Source: Mesorhizobium qingshengii
Lineage (GTDB): Bacteria > Pseudomonadota > Alphaproteobacteria > Rhizobiales > Rhizobiaceae
Assembly: GCF_900103325.1 (NCBI RefSeq)
Contig: NZ_FMXM01000024.1
Location: 1 to 64,000, forward strand
DNA: 64,000 nucleotides
Direction of reading: 5' to 3'
Translations under genes and position numbers: made by a program
Shown here: piece by piece, positions 37,081 through 47,290 of the stretch
Layout: every line of letters starts with the position of its first letter
Position numbering within the stretch: the first letter of the stretch is position 1
The notes under the pieces: generated by a model
The model's database searches: none
What the model saw: only the letters and a program-made list of their open reading frames with translations
Told to the model about the DNA's origin: nothing

Positions 37081-38409
37081 TTAAACGCGATAGTAGCGGT
37101 TTGCGCGCTTCTCGGCCTCTTCCATCGCCTCTTGCGGCGTCGCCTGGCCGGTCACCGCCTTGGCGAACATATCGACCAGCACATAGTCGGCCATGGTTGC
37201 CGCCGAGGCATAGCCGAGCGGCCCGGCAAAGCCGTTAGGTCGCAGCGTCGCCGAGGCTTTCGCGTAGGCGGCGTTGTTGGGGTCGGCCGTCCACACAGGA
37301 TTGTTGTCGAACGCCTTGAGCGTCTGGCAGCAATAGCCCGCCGAGGAGGTGATCCAGTCCGACATTTGCGGGTCCTCGAACATGAACTGCAGATAGGCTT
37401 TGGCCGCGTTCGGGTAGGGCGTGTAGTCGAAGATGACGGCGGTGGTCACCTGGAACAGCTCGACGGATTTCCCGATGGGTCCGATCGGCAGGTTGGTCGT
37501 GCGGATGTCCTTGGCCATTTCGGCAAGTTTTGGATCCTTGTCCTTGTTGATCTTGGCGGTGTTATAGGCGGAAATTCCGTTGGCGATGACGCCCAGTTCT
37601 CCCGCCAGGAAGGCGCGGTTGTTGTTGACGTCGAGCCAGCTTTCGGTGCCGGGAATGAAGGTCTTGTAGAGCTCCTGCGCGTATTCGATGGCCTTGAGCG
37701 TCTCGGGGCTGTTGATCGTTACCTTGCCGCTCTCGTCGACCATCTGGCCGCCATGGCTCCACAGCAGCCAGTGCGCGTAATTGTTGCCGTCGCCGACACC
37801 ATGGCCGTGCGTGAAACCGGCCGGATGTCCCTTCGCCTGCAGCGCCTTGCAAAGCTCGAGGAAGCCTTTCGTGTCTTTCGGAAATTCCGAGAAGCCAGCT
37901 TCCTTCACCCAGCTCTCGCGATAGACGATCGCATTCCCGATGGTGGCCAGCGGCAGGCCGATGAATTTTCCTTCCCGGGTCGCGTATTGCTTTGGCCCGT
38001 CATGCCAGCCGCCGTATTTCGAGCCGAGATATTCGCCCAGTTCGGTCACGTCGTGCAGCTTGTCGGGATATTGCTGTGGATCGTCGAACCACACCAACAT
38101 CAAGTCGGGGCCAGACCCGACATTGGCGGCGACCGCTGCCTTAGGACGAATGTCCTCCCAGCTTTCCTTGTCGACGCGGACTTCGACACCGGTCGCTTCG
38201 GTGAAGCGCTTGGTGTTGGCCAGCCATTGATCCTCGTCGCCCTGGACGAAGGGTGACCAGCGCAACAGCCTAAGCTTGGCGCCGTCCTCGGGTTTGTATT
38301 TCGGTCCCTCCTGCGCAAAGGCGGACGAACTGATGAACCGGCTTCCCAGGGCACCCGCCGCCGCGGCAGCGGTCGTGGTGCGGATTACGTCGCGTCTGGT
38401 GAACTTCAT
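37081..38409 (-). CDS. Sugar ABC transporter substrate-binding protein (CUT1)
   Basis: The 442-residue protein has a Tat-like signal (TRRDVIRTTTAAAAAGALGS, cleavage near AFAQEG) and the fold of CUT1 solute-binding proteins: LRWSPFVQGDEDQWL, ADVGSGPDLML-like GSGPDLMLVW and repeated aromatic residues for sugar stacking. It binds a sugar or sugar-like compound in the periplasm. Which sugar cannot be told. The gene is second in the operon, between the ATPase and the permeases. Confidence 0.9.
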   Translation of the reverse strand: MKFTRRDVIRTTTAAAAAGALGSRFISSSAFAQEGPKYKPEDGAKLRLLRWSPFVQGDEDQWLANTKRFTEATGVEVRVDKESWEDIRPKAAVAANVGSGPDLMLVWFDDPQQYPDKLHDVTELGEYLGSKYGGWHDGPKQYATREGKFIGLPLATIGNAIVYRESWVKEAGFSEFPKDTKGFLELCKALQAKGHPAGFTHGHGVGDGNNYAHWLLWSHGGQMVDESGKVTINSPETLKAIEYAQELYKTFIPGTESWLDVNNNRAFLAGELGVIANGISAYNTAKINKDKDPKLAEMAKDIRTTNLPIGPIGKSVELFQVTTAVIFDYTPYPNAAKAYLQFMFEDPQMSDWITSSAGYCCQTLKAFDNNPVWTADPNNAAYAKASATLRPNGFAGPLGYASAATMADYVLVDMFAKAVTGQATPQEAMEEAEKRANRYYRV

Positions 38410-38444
38410 GCTTACCTCCTCCTGTCGATTCCTCGTAGTCGTCC

Positions 38445-39527
<1,083 letters not shown>

Positions 39528-39633
39528 CAATCTCCTCTCGACAGATCCCTGCGACGTTGCCGAGGAAACCGCTTCCTGTCTGTCACAGCGCAGCCCTAGG
39601 CTCCCCTCCCTTATGCTCCCGCGACACGTAAAC

Positions 39634-39645
39634 GGTAGCGCTACC
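39634..39645. promoter_or_regulatory. LacI-type operator palindrome
   Basis: GGTAGCGCTACC is a perfect 12-bp palindrome with the central CG common to LacI/GalR operators, about 110 bases upstream of the sugar ATPase gene. No LacI gene is present in the window. Confidence 0.6.
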
Positions 39646-39677
39646 AAACGGTGCTGTAAAGCGATTACTCTAAACCG

Positions 39678-39923
39678 TCATTGTCCGATCAGGGTCAAGC
39701 CAAACAGGATAGCCAGCCACAATCCTGTCGCCGCTGCGGCGAGCCTGGGCAGAAAGCCTTGGCTCGCCAGTTGCATGAATCGAATGCTGATGATGATCGC
39801 CTTGGTTGCAGCGGTCGCCAGGTTGAGCCCTGAGTTTAGGCCCCCAAAGGTCAGGAACGAAGAGCCGACAGTCTGAGCCAGCAAGGCCAGTAGCCCGAGA
39901 TAGGCGAGCGTGAGTTTACGCAA
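39678..39923 (-). CDS. Cytochrome c oxidase subunit IV-like protein, orphan
   Basis: The protein is about 81 residues with three hydrophobic helices (LGLLALLAQTVGSSFL, ATAATKAIIISIRFMQL, GLWLAILFGLTLIG), matching the small subunit IV family of bacterial heme-copper oxidases; the second helix has a Met where many relatives have FMHL. No catalytic oxidase subunits are nearby. The start is uncertain: a TTG at 39923 (LRKLTLAYLG) is my choice because residues upstream to 40073 look non-coding. It may be a remnant of an oxidase operon. Confidence 0.55.
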   Translation of the reverse strand: MRKLTLAYLGLLALLAQTVGSSFLTFGGLNSGLNLATAATKAIIISIRFMQLASQGFLPRLAAAATGLWLAILFGLTLIGQ

Positions 39924-40161
39924 TTCTTCAAGGCTGGTGTGTGGCGCCGACGGTCCGTGCCGGCCTGAGAAGGAGACCCGGAGCCCCCTCGCACAAAGGC
40001 TGTAATGCGGGGCCACAGAAAACCGCCCTGCCCTTTGCTGCGAGAACCGTCTCTTCCAAGAACGTGCGTGCATTCGGTTGTCGCGATCCGGAAACGACCT
40101 GCAACCTAATCCACGCTTTGTCGTTAATTAAGCAATCTTGAATTAGCCCTAGGTGGCAAGG

Positions 40162-40365
40162 ATGAGCATCGACACTAAACCGCGCCATCGTGACATCGAT
40201 CTCCTGTCAGGATGCGAGCCTTATGTGATTGAGTGTTTTGCACGGCAAAACGGCATCACCCCCGCTCACGTGCATATACTTATGAAACGCTATGGAAGCC
40301 GCCGTACGGTGCTAGAAGGCGTGATTAAGGAAATCGACCGCGCTAGAACCGTAACCGATCCCTAA
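40162..40365 (+). CDS. DUF3606-like small protein
   Basis: The 67-residue protein reads RHRDIDLLSGCEPYVIECFA then GITPAHVHILMKRYGSRRTV, which resembles the DUF3606 pattern (short helix, acidic-aromatic patch, helix with alternating hydrophobics). An in-frame GTG lies at 40153; I prefer the ATG at 40162 with AGG upstream. Such proteins are common in rhizobia and of unknown function. It is followed after 21 bases by a small membrane protein gene. Confidence 0.6.
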   Translation: MSIDTKPRHRDIDLLSGCEPYVIECFARQNGITPAHVHILMKRYGSRRTVLEGVIKEIDRARTVTDP

Positions 40366-40386
40366 CCAGACGAGAGCGCGGGACCG

Positions 40387-40599
40387 ATGCCGAGACTGGT
40401 GGTTTTTATTATAAGAAATCTCCTGATGGGGGCCCTGATCGGGCTCGCCGTAGCATGTTGGTTGGCGGTTGATGGTACATTAACGGATCATTGGGACTCG
40501 AGCGACAAGGGGTACTTGGCGGTTGCGATGGTGGCGTATTCGATGGCTTCAACATTCGGCCTTGGCTTCTTGGCCACAGCATTGTTGCTATCGGAATGA
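40387..40599 (+). CDS. Small two-helix membrane protein
   Basis: The 70-residue protein has helices at FIIRNLLMGALIGLAVACWL and VAYSMASTFGLGFLATALLL with a polar loop containing LTDHWDSSDKGY between them. No family is recognised, but the layout is that of a genuine inner-membrane protein. It probably shares a transcript with the DUF3606-like gene. Confidence 0.6.
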   Translation: MPRLVVFIIRNLLMGALIGLAVACWLAVDGTLTDHWDSSDKGYLAVAMVAYSMASTFGLGFLATALLLSE

Positions 40600-40989
40600 T
40601 CTTAATTCTGCTGCCGCGTTCGATCCTGCCGGAGATCCGCACAGATGGGCGCCGGAGGTTTTCCTCGCCGCGAAGATCGTCACGCGCGTTGCCATTGCAT
40701 CGTCGGCCGCTTCGGGTGGCGCTATCGCACAAGGGCCTTTTGTTGGTCTCGACCAAGCCGGGACACTTCGCTGCCAAATCCCTGCCTTTGCGCGTGAGGA
40801 TCCGCGCCCGGGCTTTGTTGATGACGATCTGCAATCGGCAACTGACGAAGTTTACCTCATGGATACGAAAGTCGCCGCTGGGAGGAATCCCGACTGGCCG
40901 GACGAGCTCCTCTCCACCCTTCGGACGTGAGCCCAACCTCGCCTTGTGATCGCAGATTGAGCCTACATCAGGTTTTGACGAAACATTTC
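40600..40989. other. Intergenic region
   Basis: Overlapping plus-strand frames of 120-150 codons cross this stretch, but none has a start site, family resemblance or consistent composition. I see no promoter or hairpin worth naming. Confidence 0.4.
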
Positions 40990-41991
40990 CTAAGGGCGTC
41001 GACGACCCAGCATAAGGAAGGTCATCGTTGCAGTCGCGGACGCCACCGCCAACAGCGCTATCACGCCAGCAGAGTTGGTTTTTTGCTCAGCGCGAAATGG
41101 CATCTGTTTTACAGGCATAGCGCTGCGGACCAGCGGCCCAAGATCGGATCTGCTGCCGTGCCGAATTGAGTAGGCCCGAGTGAATTCGGCGCCGAGAAGG
41201 AAGATTTCCGATGAGTAGTAAACCCACAGGAGTATGACGAGCAGCCCGCCGGCGGCCCCATATGAGGACGCGATCGCGCTGGTGCCGATATACCAACCGA
41301 TGAGCGACTTTCCGAGGGTGAAGAGGGCGGCGGTCGCGACAGCACCGATGCCGACATCGCGCCATTCGAGGGTTCGATCGGGCAAGACTTTGTAGATGGC
41401 AGCGAACATCAGGGAGATGAGGGCAAACGATACGATGGCGTTGATCATGCCAAGGATGATCGTGCCAAACGGAAGGCGAGCGTTGATGATGTCTCCAAGT
41501 GCCGTGATCGCGGCGCTGGCAACGAGAGACACGAGCAACATGAAACCGAGCGCGGCGACCAACCCCAGACTGACGGCACGTGCCCGCAGAAGTCGTGACA
41601 AGGAACTGCCCTGCGGTTCGACCTTCCAAATCGTGTTCAGTGACTGCTGCATTTCGCCAAAGACGCCGGACGCGGCCACCAACAAGGTGACGCTACCGAT
41701 CACTGCGGCCCAGGTTCCGTACAGCTTGTTCGAGGCACTCTGCAATGCAGTCTGAAGGAGGTCGGCACTTTTTGGTCCCATTAGCCCAGAGATCTGGGCA
41801 GACAAGGCCATTTGGGCGGCATCATGACCGAAAACGAGACCTGCGATAGCGACCACGATCAGCAAAATTGGCGCCAGCGATGTGGCAGCATAAAAAGCCA
41901 TCGCAGCACCATGACTAAGAGCGTTGTCATTGACGAAGCCGACTACGCTCTCTTGTATCAAATGCCAAGCTCGCGAAATGCATGCGTTCAT
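40990..41991 (-). CDS. YihY/BrkB family inner-membrane protein
   Basis: The 333-residue protein has six main helices and the family hallmarks: HGAAMAFYAATSLAPILLIV at the N-terminus, AASGVFGEMQQSLNTIWKV, and SSYGAAGGLLVILLWVYYSS followed by EIFLLGAEFTRAY near the C-terminus. One extra C-terminal helix ends in LGRRRP. The function of the family is not settled (often called a ribonuclease BN by old annotation error). Transcribed alone. Confidence 0.9.
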   Translation of the reverse strand: MNACISRAWHLIQESVVGFVNDNALSHGAAMAFYAATSLAPILLIVVAIAGLVFGHDAAQMALSAQISGLMGPKSADLLQTALQSASNKLYGTWAAVIGSVTLLVAASGVFGEMQQSLNTIWKVEPQGSSLSRLLRARAVSLGLVAALGFMLLVSLVASAAITALGDIINARLPFGTIILGMINAIVSFALISLMFAAIYKVLPDRTLEWRDVGIGAVATAALFTLGKSLIGWYIGTSAIASSYGAAGGLLVILLWVYYSSEIFLLGAEFTRAYSIRHGSRSDLGPLVRSAMPVKQMPFRAEQKTNSAGVIALLAVASATATMTFLMLGRRRP

Positions 41992-42213
41992 GAATTGAGT
42001 ACCTTCGGGCGGCGCCCGCCGCCGGCCTCCGCAAAATCATATCAAGAACCCTGCAAGAGTAATGTGGTTGCACGAAAAGATGCGCCGTCAGATGCGGCGT
42101 TGCGACCGCCTTTGGTGGCGATGGTAGAACCGTCCTTGGCTGAGCCCGGCCAAGTCACTCCCTAGACGAACGTGGCGGAGATTCATTGCCTAGGTTTTCG
42201 TCCTTCATCAGAT

Positions 42214-44502
42214 CTAACGCTCGCGCTCCCCGTCCTTCCTAATTTCGCGTTCCAGCTCCCGCAGACGCAGAACCTGCTGCCGCGGAGGATCGGCGGCCGA
42301 GCTCTCGCGCCCGACAGGACCGGACGTTCGCTGCGCGGGCGCGGGAGCCTTTGATGGTAGCCGATCGACGCCGTCTGGCACTTGATCATCCCTCGCCCGG
42401 CTTTCGGCGAGGATGCGTTCCGACTCGGCGTCTCTCAGCGGATCGGCCTGGCGTGCGGCGTCCCTCCCCGCCATATCTTGCGCGACGTTCACAGGGGGCA
42501 CCATCCGACCATGGGCGCCTGGAGGGGTAGGGTCATCCATCCCATCGCTGTTTCGTGCATTTGCCTCAGTAGCTCGATCTCGATTGGCGTTGCGGGCGTA
42601 CCGCCCCTCGTTCGGCGTCCGGTTGATTGCCTCCCGGACTGTCTCAGTCGCGAGCATGGCGTCGTTGCCGCGCTCGACGACCTGCTCGCCATGCCGGGCA
42701 ATCGCTCGGCCCCAGGCCTCGTTATCGGCCTCTGGCCGCGCGGCGGGCGGCGTTGTGACCTCACCTTCGCTGAGCTCCAGATATTCCCGACGGATACTGA
42801 CGACATCACGCGCAGCGGTGGCAATCTCGTCATAGTCATGCCGCTCCCAAGGTTCGATGTTTGCTTCGACGCCGGAAAGCACGGTCTCGATGCGCTTTTG
42901 ATAGGCCTCGAATTCTGGGCGTGACATCTGTTTCATAGCAGCCTTCTCGATTTCGATCAGGGATCGCAATAAGACCTTATTGCTCGGACGATGAGTGGTA
43001 GAGGCGCTGAATTCGGCGTTGTGTTCAATCAGGCTCGAAGCAATGTTCATACGCTCAAAGTGCTGTTGCGCGAAGTTTGCGAGTTCCTTGTTTTCGGCGG
43101 CAGCGGAAAGTTCCCGCCAAGCCGCGGCCGCCGCGACAACGTATGGCCGGCTGCGTTCAGCCGTTGCAGAAGTCGCTATATTCTCGCGCTTCGCATCATA
43201 GCGTGCCTGCGCGGCTTGGCTTGTGCCTTCATGTTCTGTCCTGCCAGCATAGCTGACCGGACGGACCTGGTTCCGCGCATAGGCCGGCGGGCTCGCCTGA
43301 TCGCGCCGGTCGGTCAATTCCATATTGATGCCATGCTCCCGCGCCTTCTCCGCCATGAGCTCCCGCCACGCTCGAAACACGCGCGGGCTGGTGACGACGC
43401 GCTCGCCAATGTCGGAACGCAACGTAATTATGGCATGGGCATGGATGTGCGGCCGCTTGCCGCCTTCAACCATTTGCCTGGGATCGTCGGACGGGTCGTG
43501 CACGGCAAAGATATAGCGGTGCCCCGCAAACCTCTCGCCCAGGAAATCCCGGACAGCGTCCTGGAAAGCCGCCAGATCGGTTCCGGGACGCGCAGAAACA
43601 ATCAGGTGCATGACGTCCCTGCCCTTGCGGCTGTGCATCTCGTGGCGCCAGTCCTTCTGCACGAGATTGCCCGCGTCCTGCGGCGTGCTGATCAGACGGC
43701 CCGTCTCATCGCGGACCTCCCCGTCGAAGCGCCCCACAAGATCCCGCACGCGCGCCGTGGCAAACCGTATTCCGTTGCCGTACCAGTGGAACCGGAAACG
43801 CGCCTCCACGGTGCCCCCCAACTGGCTGTCGTCGAAGCGCTGCTGGACGATCTCCGCCGCCTTGCCGTCACCCGTCAACCGCTCGCCGGTTGGGTCGCGC
43901 AGCATAGTCACCCCACGAATGGCAACACTGTTCTCCGCCCCCTTGTCGATGGCGAAAACGAAGCGCCGGTCCCCGAGTCCCGCCTTCAGCATCTCGCGGG
44001 CATCCAGATAGGGATCTCGTCTGTCGAAGGAAGCATGTCCAACCGTGACGTTGAAAACGGCGACATCCCGGCTGTCAGCGCGATTGTCGAACAGATGCTC
44101 CCATTCGCTACGCAAAGCACTCAATGCGTTCTTTCCCGAAACGCGCACCCCGCGATCGCTCTCGACAGCGAGTTGACCATCCCTGGCCGCATAGCTGATC
44201 ATGGCGCCGACGCGACCGCTGCCGCCGTAACTGGCGAGCTTGACCACAGCGGGCTGGCTGCCGCGCGCCAGCGCCTCGAAGCGCGAGCGCATCGCACGGC
44301 CCGTCTCGCTGCCGGCCTGCAGGCTCGGCCACCCTGCCGGCCTGGCACGCCCAGCAGGCCGGGCCTCCGGCAGGAACGCTGCCCCTCCCTTCTTCCGCCA
44401 GTCCCAATCGCGTTCTGGCTTATGACCCATCTGAAGCTGATGCAGAAGCGCAGCGCGCCGACGCTCCCAATCCCGTTCGAAGGCGCCGAGGAAGAATTCC
44501 AT
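42214..44502 (-). CDS. Relaxase (VirD2/MobA-like mobilization nuclease)
   Basis: The 762-residue protein nicks DNA at an origin of transfer and leads it into a recipient cell. An N-terminal region with YGGSGRVGAMISYAARDG may supply the catalytic Tyr. The metal-binding His cluster is in GGKRPHIHAHAIITLRSD at about residues 346-363. The C-terminal half is charged and probably flexible, ending in a long helical tail rich in Arg and Glu. Its start overlaps the stop of the MobC-like gene by one base. The element has no visible integrase in this window. Confidence 0.85.
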   Translation of the reverse strand: MEFFLGAFERDWERRRAALLHQLQMGHKPERDWDWRKKGGAAFLPEARPAGRARPAGWPSLQAGSETGRAMRSRFEALARGSQPAVVKLASYGGSGRVGAMISYAARDGQLAVESDRGVRVSGKNALSALRSEWEHLFDNRADSRDVAVFNVTVGHASFDRRDPYLDAREMLKAGLGDRRFVFAIDKGAENSVAIRGVTMLRDPTGERLTGDGKAAEIVQQRFDDSQLGGTVEARFRFHWYGNGIRFATARVRDLVGRFDGEVRDETGRLISTPQDAGNLVQKDWRHEMHSRKGRDVMHLIVSARPGTDLAAFQDAVRDFLGERFAGHRYIFAVHDPSDDPRQMVEGGKRPHIHAHAIITLRSDIGERVVTSPRVFRAWRELMAEKAREHGINMELTDRRDQASPPAYARNQVRPVSYAGRTEHEGTSQAAQARYDAKRENIATSATAERSRPYVVAAAAAWRELSAAAENKELANFAQQHFERMNIASSLIEHNAEFSASTTHRPSNKVLLRSLIEIEKAAMKQMSRPEFEAYQKRIETVLSGVEANIEPWERHDYDEIATAARDVVSIRREYLELSEGEVTTPPAARPEADNEAWGRAIARHGEQVVERGNDAMLATETVREAINRTPNEGRYARNANRDRATEANARNSDGMDDPTPPGAHGRMVPPVNVAQDMAGRDAARQADPLRDAESERILAESRARDDQVPDGVDRLPSKAPAPAQRTSGPVGRESSAADPPRQQVLRLRELEREIRKDGERER

Positions 44503-44906
44503 CAGCCCGGCTCGCGACGACGGGCTGCGCCGGCTTGCTTCGTCATCGCCGCCAATTCAGCCGCGACCGTCGTCGCAACCGCCCTGGCATTGTCGACAGC
44601 GCCGCCCAAGTCGAGGATGTCCACGGATCGCCCGGCATTCATGGCACGTGCAAAATGATTGAGGCCGTGGCCAACCATACGCATGTCGTGACCGAGCAGT
44701 CGAATGACCTCCCGATCGGCAGTATTGAGGAATGGTTGCGTGCCTGCACCTTCGAGCGACAGCGAGCGAAGGAAGGCCGAAATCGACAGGCCGGCCTTGG
44801 CAGCCGCGGCTTCAACCGCTGAGAACTCGTCCTCGGAAAAGCGGATGTGAGCGACTTTCGCTCGCCTTATGACCTTCCTGGAAGGCGGTCCGTTCTGGTT
44901 CGCCAT
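44502..44906 (-). CDS. MobC-like mobilization accessory protein
   Basis: This 134-residue protein begins with a ribbon-helix-helix-like segment (AHIRFSEDEFSAVEAAAAKA then GLSISAFLRSLSL) and continues with the helix LLGHDMRMVGHGLNHFARAM seen in MobC/relaxosome proteins. It should bind next to oriT and help the relaxase. I choose the ATG at 44906; another at 44918 is in frame. It is the first gene of the relaxase operon and faces the inverted repeats at 44942-45149. Confidence 0.8.
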   Translation of the reverse strand: MANQNGPPSRKVIRRAKVAHIRFSEDEFSAVEAAAAKAGLSISAFLRSLSLEGAGTQPFLNTADREVIRLLGHDMRMVGHGLNHFARAMNAGRSVDILDLGGAVDNARAVATTVAAELAAMTKQAGAARRREPG

Positions 44907-44941
44907 CGGCCGTCTCATTGTGATTGCGGTCGCAGGCCGCG

Positions 44942-44964
44942 GATCGAGGGCCAGTCCCTCGATC
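44942..44964. repeat. Hairpin with 9-bp stem, possible oriT component
   Basis: GATCGAGGG and CCCTCGATC pair perfectly around the loop CCAGT, 36 bases upstream of the MobC-like gene. A second, imperfect arm pair (GGAAAACGT near 44969 and ACGTTTTTCC near 44981) follows. Confidence 0.55.
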
Positions 44965-45083
44965 GTCAGGAAAACGTATCACGTTTTTCCGTATCCTGCC
45001 AAGCCAAAATGGATCCCAAAAACTGGCTTTTTCTCCATAAATGAGTTTTTCGCATCCACTATGACCGTTATTTTACCTGATTG

Positions 45084-45149
45084 TGTGTTTCCATCCTTGT
45101 CTGTTTCGACACCCACTCGAACAAGGATTCGTGTGTCAGTAGAAACACA
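45084..45149. repeat. Nested inverted repeats before parA, candidate oriT or partition site
   Basis: Outer arms TGTGTTTC (45084-45091) and GAAACACA (45142-45149) enclose inner arms ATCCTTGT (45093-45100) and ACAAGGAT (45121-45128). All are perfect. They lie between divergent mob and par operons, where both a nick region and a ParA/RHH operator are expected. Confidence 0.55.
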
Positions 45150-45169
45150 TTTTTGTAGGGGAAAGCCGC

Positions 45170-45862
45170 ATGACTGTCGTGATTTCCGCCATCAATGGCA
45201 AGGGCGGTGCCGGCAAGACCACCACGCTCATGAACATCGCCGGCGAATATGCGCTTCGCGGCCGGATGGTCGGCATGATCGACATGGACCCGCGCAACAA
45301 TCTGACGAAGTGGTGGAGCGATTGTCACGACAAGGGGGCGCAAGCAGACGGCATCGATGTCGTCAGTCACAAGACGGCAAAGGCACTTGTGGCGTTTTGC
45401 GAGCGCAAGGAAGGGCTGTTCGATGTTCTCCTCATCGACACGCCGGGGGAAGACACCGCGATCGTCGATCCAGTGATTGAGCGGTCCGATCTGGTGATCT
45501 CGCCGATCCAGCCGTCAAAGCGAGAGGTGCTCGGCGCGATCGAAAGCTTCAATGCGGTCGCGCGCATAAACGACACTGCCAGGCGCAACTGCCAACACGC
45601 GGTGTTGCGCACCCGCATCTCGCTGCCGGTCCGACACACCGAACTCTATCGCAAGATTCGGCCTATCATGGAGGAGAAGGTCGGCACATATCTGTTCAGG
45701 ACCGAGGTGTTTGAGCGCAACGTCTACAAAGATCTTCACAACGGTGTTGGCACACTCCAGATGCAGGAGGTGACGGAGGCGATCGCGAAGGCACGGCGGG
45801 AAACCCAGGCATTGGTGCGTGAGATCGATGCACTGCTTGCGAGCAGCGGGGAAGCAGAATGA
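45170..45862 (+). CDS. ParA-family ATPase (VirC1-like)
   Basis: The 230-residue protein has the deviant Walker A KGGAGKTTTL, the A-prime motif MIDMDPRNNLTKW and Walker B LLIDTPGED. Its small size without a helix-turn-helix places it with VirC1/ParF-type ATPases that act with a small DNA-binding partner. That partner is the next gene, whose start overlaps this stop by four bases. In conjugative elements such pairs partition the element or bring the relaxosome to the transfer channel. Confidence 0.88.
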   Translation: MTVVISAINGKGGAGKTTTLMNIAGEYALRGRMVGMIDMDPRNNLTKWWSDCHDKGAQADGIDVVSHKTAKALVAFCERKEGLFDVLLIDTPGEDTAIVDPVIERSDLVISPIQPSKREVLGAIESFNAVARINDTARRNCQHAVLRTRISLPVRHTELYRKIRPIMEEKVGTYLFRTEVFERNVYKDLHNGVGTLQMQEVTEAIAKARRETQALVREIDALLASSGEAE

Positions 45863-46236
45863 CACGCAAGGACAGTTTGTCGTTGGATGAATTCCGCACG
45901 GCGCCGCGCAAGCGTTTCCCGACGGGAACATCGGAACCCAGTCGAGGTCAGGAACCACCCGTTCCCAAGCCCGAACCGGGCCAGGAAGCAGGGGGCGGCT
46001 CTCCCGTGCAGATTGAAGGCGAATGGAGGGATGATGGCGCGCGTCGGCAGGACGCAAGAAAGGCGCTCCGTCAGATGAAGCGCGAGCGCACAAAGGGCGC
46101 CAGCCATTTCGTCAATGTCAACCTCGACCGCGAGACCAAGCGTCGCCTTAAGCTTGCAGCCTTCCATACAGAGACATCAATGCAGATGATCATGGAGCGC
46201 GCCATCCACGCCTATCTCGATGATCATGGCCTCTGA
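45859..46236 (+). CDS. Ribbon-helix-helix partner of the ParA-like ATPase (VirC2-like role)
   Basis: This 125-residue protein has a disordered, proline-rich N-terminal half and a C-terminal ribbon-helix-helix domain (ASHFVNVNLDRETKRRLKLA then FHTETSMQMIMERAIHAYLD). It overlaps the ParA gene as ATGA. By analogy with ParG or VirC2 it should bind the upstream inverted repeats and regulate its own operon. The family is assigned by fold only. Confidence 0.75.
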   Translation: MTRKDSLSLDEFRTAPRKRFPTGTSEPSRGQEPPVPKPEPGQEAGGGSPVQIEGEWRDDGARRQDARKALRQMKRERTKGASHFVNVNLDRETKRRLKLAAFHTETSMQMIMERAIHAYLDDHGL

Positions 46237-46420
46237 AGTGCCGGGCTGATTGGCTTCGCAAAGAGGACCAGTGGTGGAAATTGATCTCGACCGGGTTCGT
46301 CTGCTATATAAGCGATCATTGAGGTTCTGATTTCACGGTGTTGGAGCCTCACTGCCCGAATATCCAGGGTCATTGTGACATGGATTTCGCGGGCTAACAG
46401 GATCGGGCTCAGCCACTTAC

Positions 46421-46900
46421 ATGGCAATCAAGGACGTACGCGCGTATATCGACAAGCATGGGCTCGTCGAAACGAGGGATGACGAAATCGAAAAGCCGCT
46501 CTATCGGAAACCCGGCTTCGAAGGCATTCGAAGCTTCTCCGAGATGGAACGGATTTTCAGCCGTGTGATCCGCGAAAAACGTGACGGTCACAATCTCAAC
46601 CGGGCCCAGACCGCCATGATGGTCGGGCTTCATGAGCTGATTTTTGCCCGTTATGAGCGGGCTTTCTCGAAGCTCACCGTCACCCGCTTGATCCATCTTG
46701 CGGAGATCCTTGGGTTTTCGCCTATCGAGCTGCTTTATGCCGCGGCACCGCATTTGTTTGGCGACAGCCAGGAGGAAGCAGACGACAAGGTCAAGCTGAT
46801 GCTTCGGATCCTCAACATGCCGGCTTCGACCACGCAGTCTCTCCTGCGGCTTATCGAGGGCCTTTCTCCGCCCGATGAAGACAAGATGGCGCAGCGCTGA
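46421..46900 (+). CDS. XRE-like helix-turn-helix protein
   Basis: The 159-residue protein contains a Cro/XRE-like DNA-binding domain in the middle (about 62-110: LNRAQTAMMVGLHELIFARY then ERAFSKLTVTRLIHLAEIL) followed by GFSPIELLYAAAPHLFG, the usual last helix. The N-terminal part (ERIFSRVIREKRDGHN) fits helix 1. It is 184 bases after the RHH gene and may regulate the element. Targets unknown. Confidence 0.7.
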   Translation: MAIKDVRAYIDKHGLVETRDDEIEKPLYRKPGFEGIRSFSEMERIFSRVIREKRDGHNLNRAQTAMMVGLHELIFARYERAFSKLTVTRLIHLAEILGFSPIELLYAAAPHLFGDSQEEADDKVKLMLRILNMPASTTQSLLRLIEGLSPPDEDKMAQR

Positions 46901-47008
46901 TTGAAGGTTTTGTCGCCATCGTTCCCATAACCGGCGTGAATCGATCACAACCTATTGATTCAAAACATGCGTTGGACGGCGTGGCTGATGGCGCGGATAA
47001 TCCGGGAC

Positions 47009-47290
47009 ATGCCCAATGGTCCCGTCCCGCAATTTCTGCGCCGAGTTGATCCGACCCGCAACATGGCGCGCTACTACACTCTGTCGCTTCAGCCGACGCT
47101 TTTCGGCGAGGTGTCGCTCGTGCGCCAATGGGGGCGTATCGGCACCCGCGGAAGACAGAAAATCGAGTACTTTACGAAAGATGGCGAAGCGGTTTCGGCG
47201 TTGTCGAAGCTTGCGATGCAAAAACTAAGGCGGGGATATACCGGCGACGATCGTTCGTCGCCGGTATCGCGGTCGTCACACTGTGATTGA
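47009..47290 (+). CDS. WGR domain protein
   Basis: The 93-residue protein holds one WGR domain: YYTLSLQPTLFGEVSLVRQW, then GRIGTRGRQKIEYF. WGR domains bind nucleic acids in PARP and MolR proteins; stand-alone copies are common in alphaproteobacterial mobile elements. The start is uncertain (other in-frame starts at 46955 and 46988). Its end overlaps the end of the convergent DUF2958 gene by 15 bases. Confidence 0.8.
   Translation: MPNGPVPQFLRRVDPTRNMARYYTLSLQPTLFGEVSLVRQWGRIGTRGRQKIEYFTKDGEAVSALSKLAMQKLRRGYTGDDRSSPVSRSSHCD

Noticed and set aside
42991..44658. 555-codon open frame on the plus strand
   Set aside because: It mirrors the relaxase gene, whose codon use and motifs are clear on the other strand.
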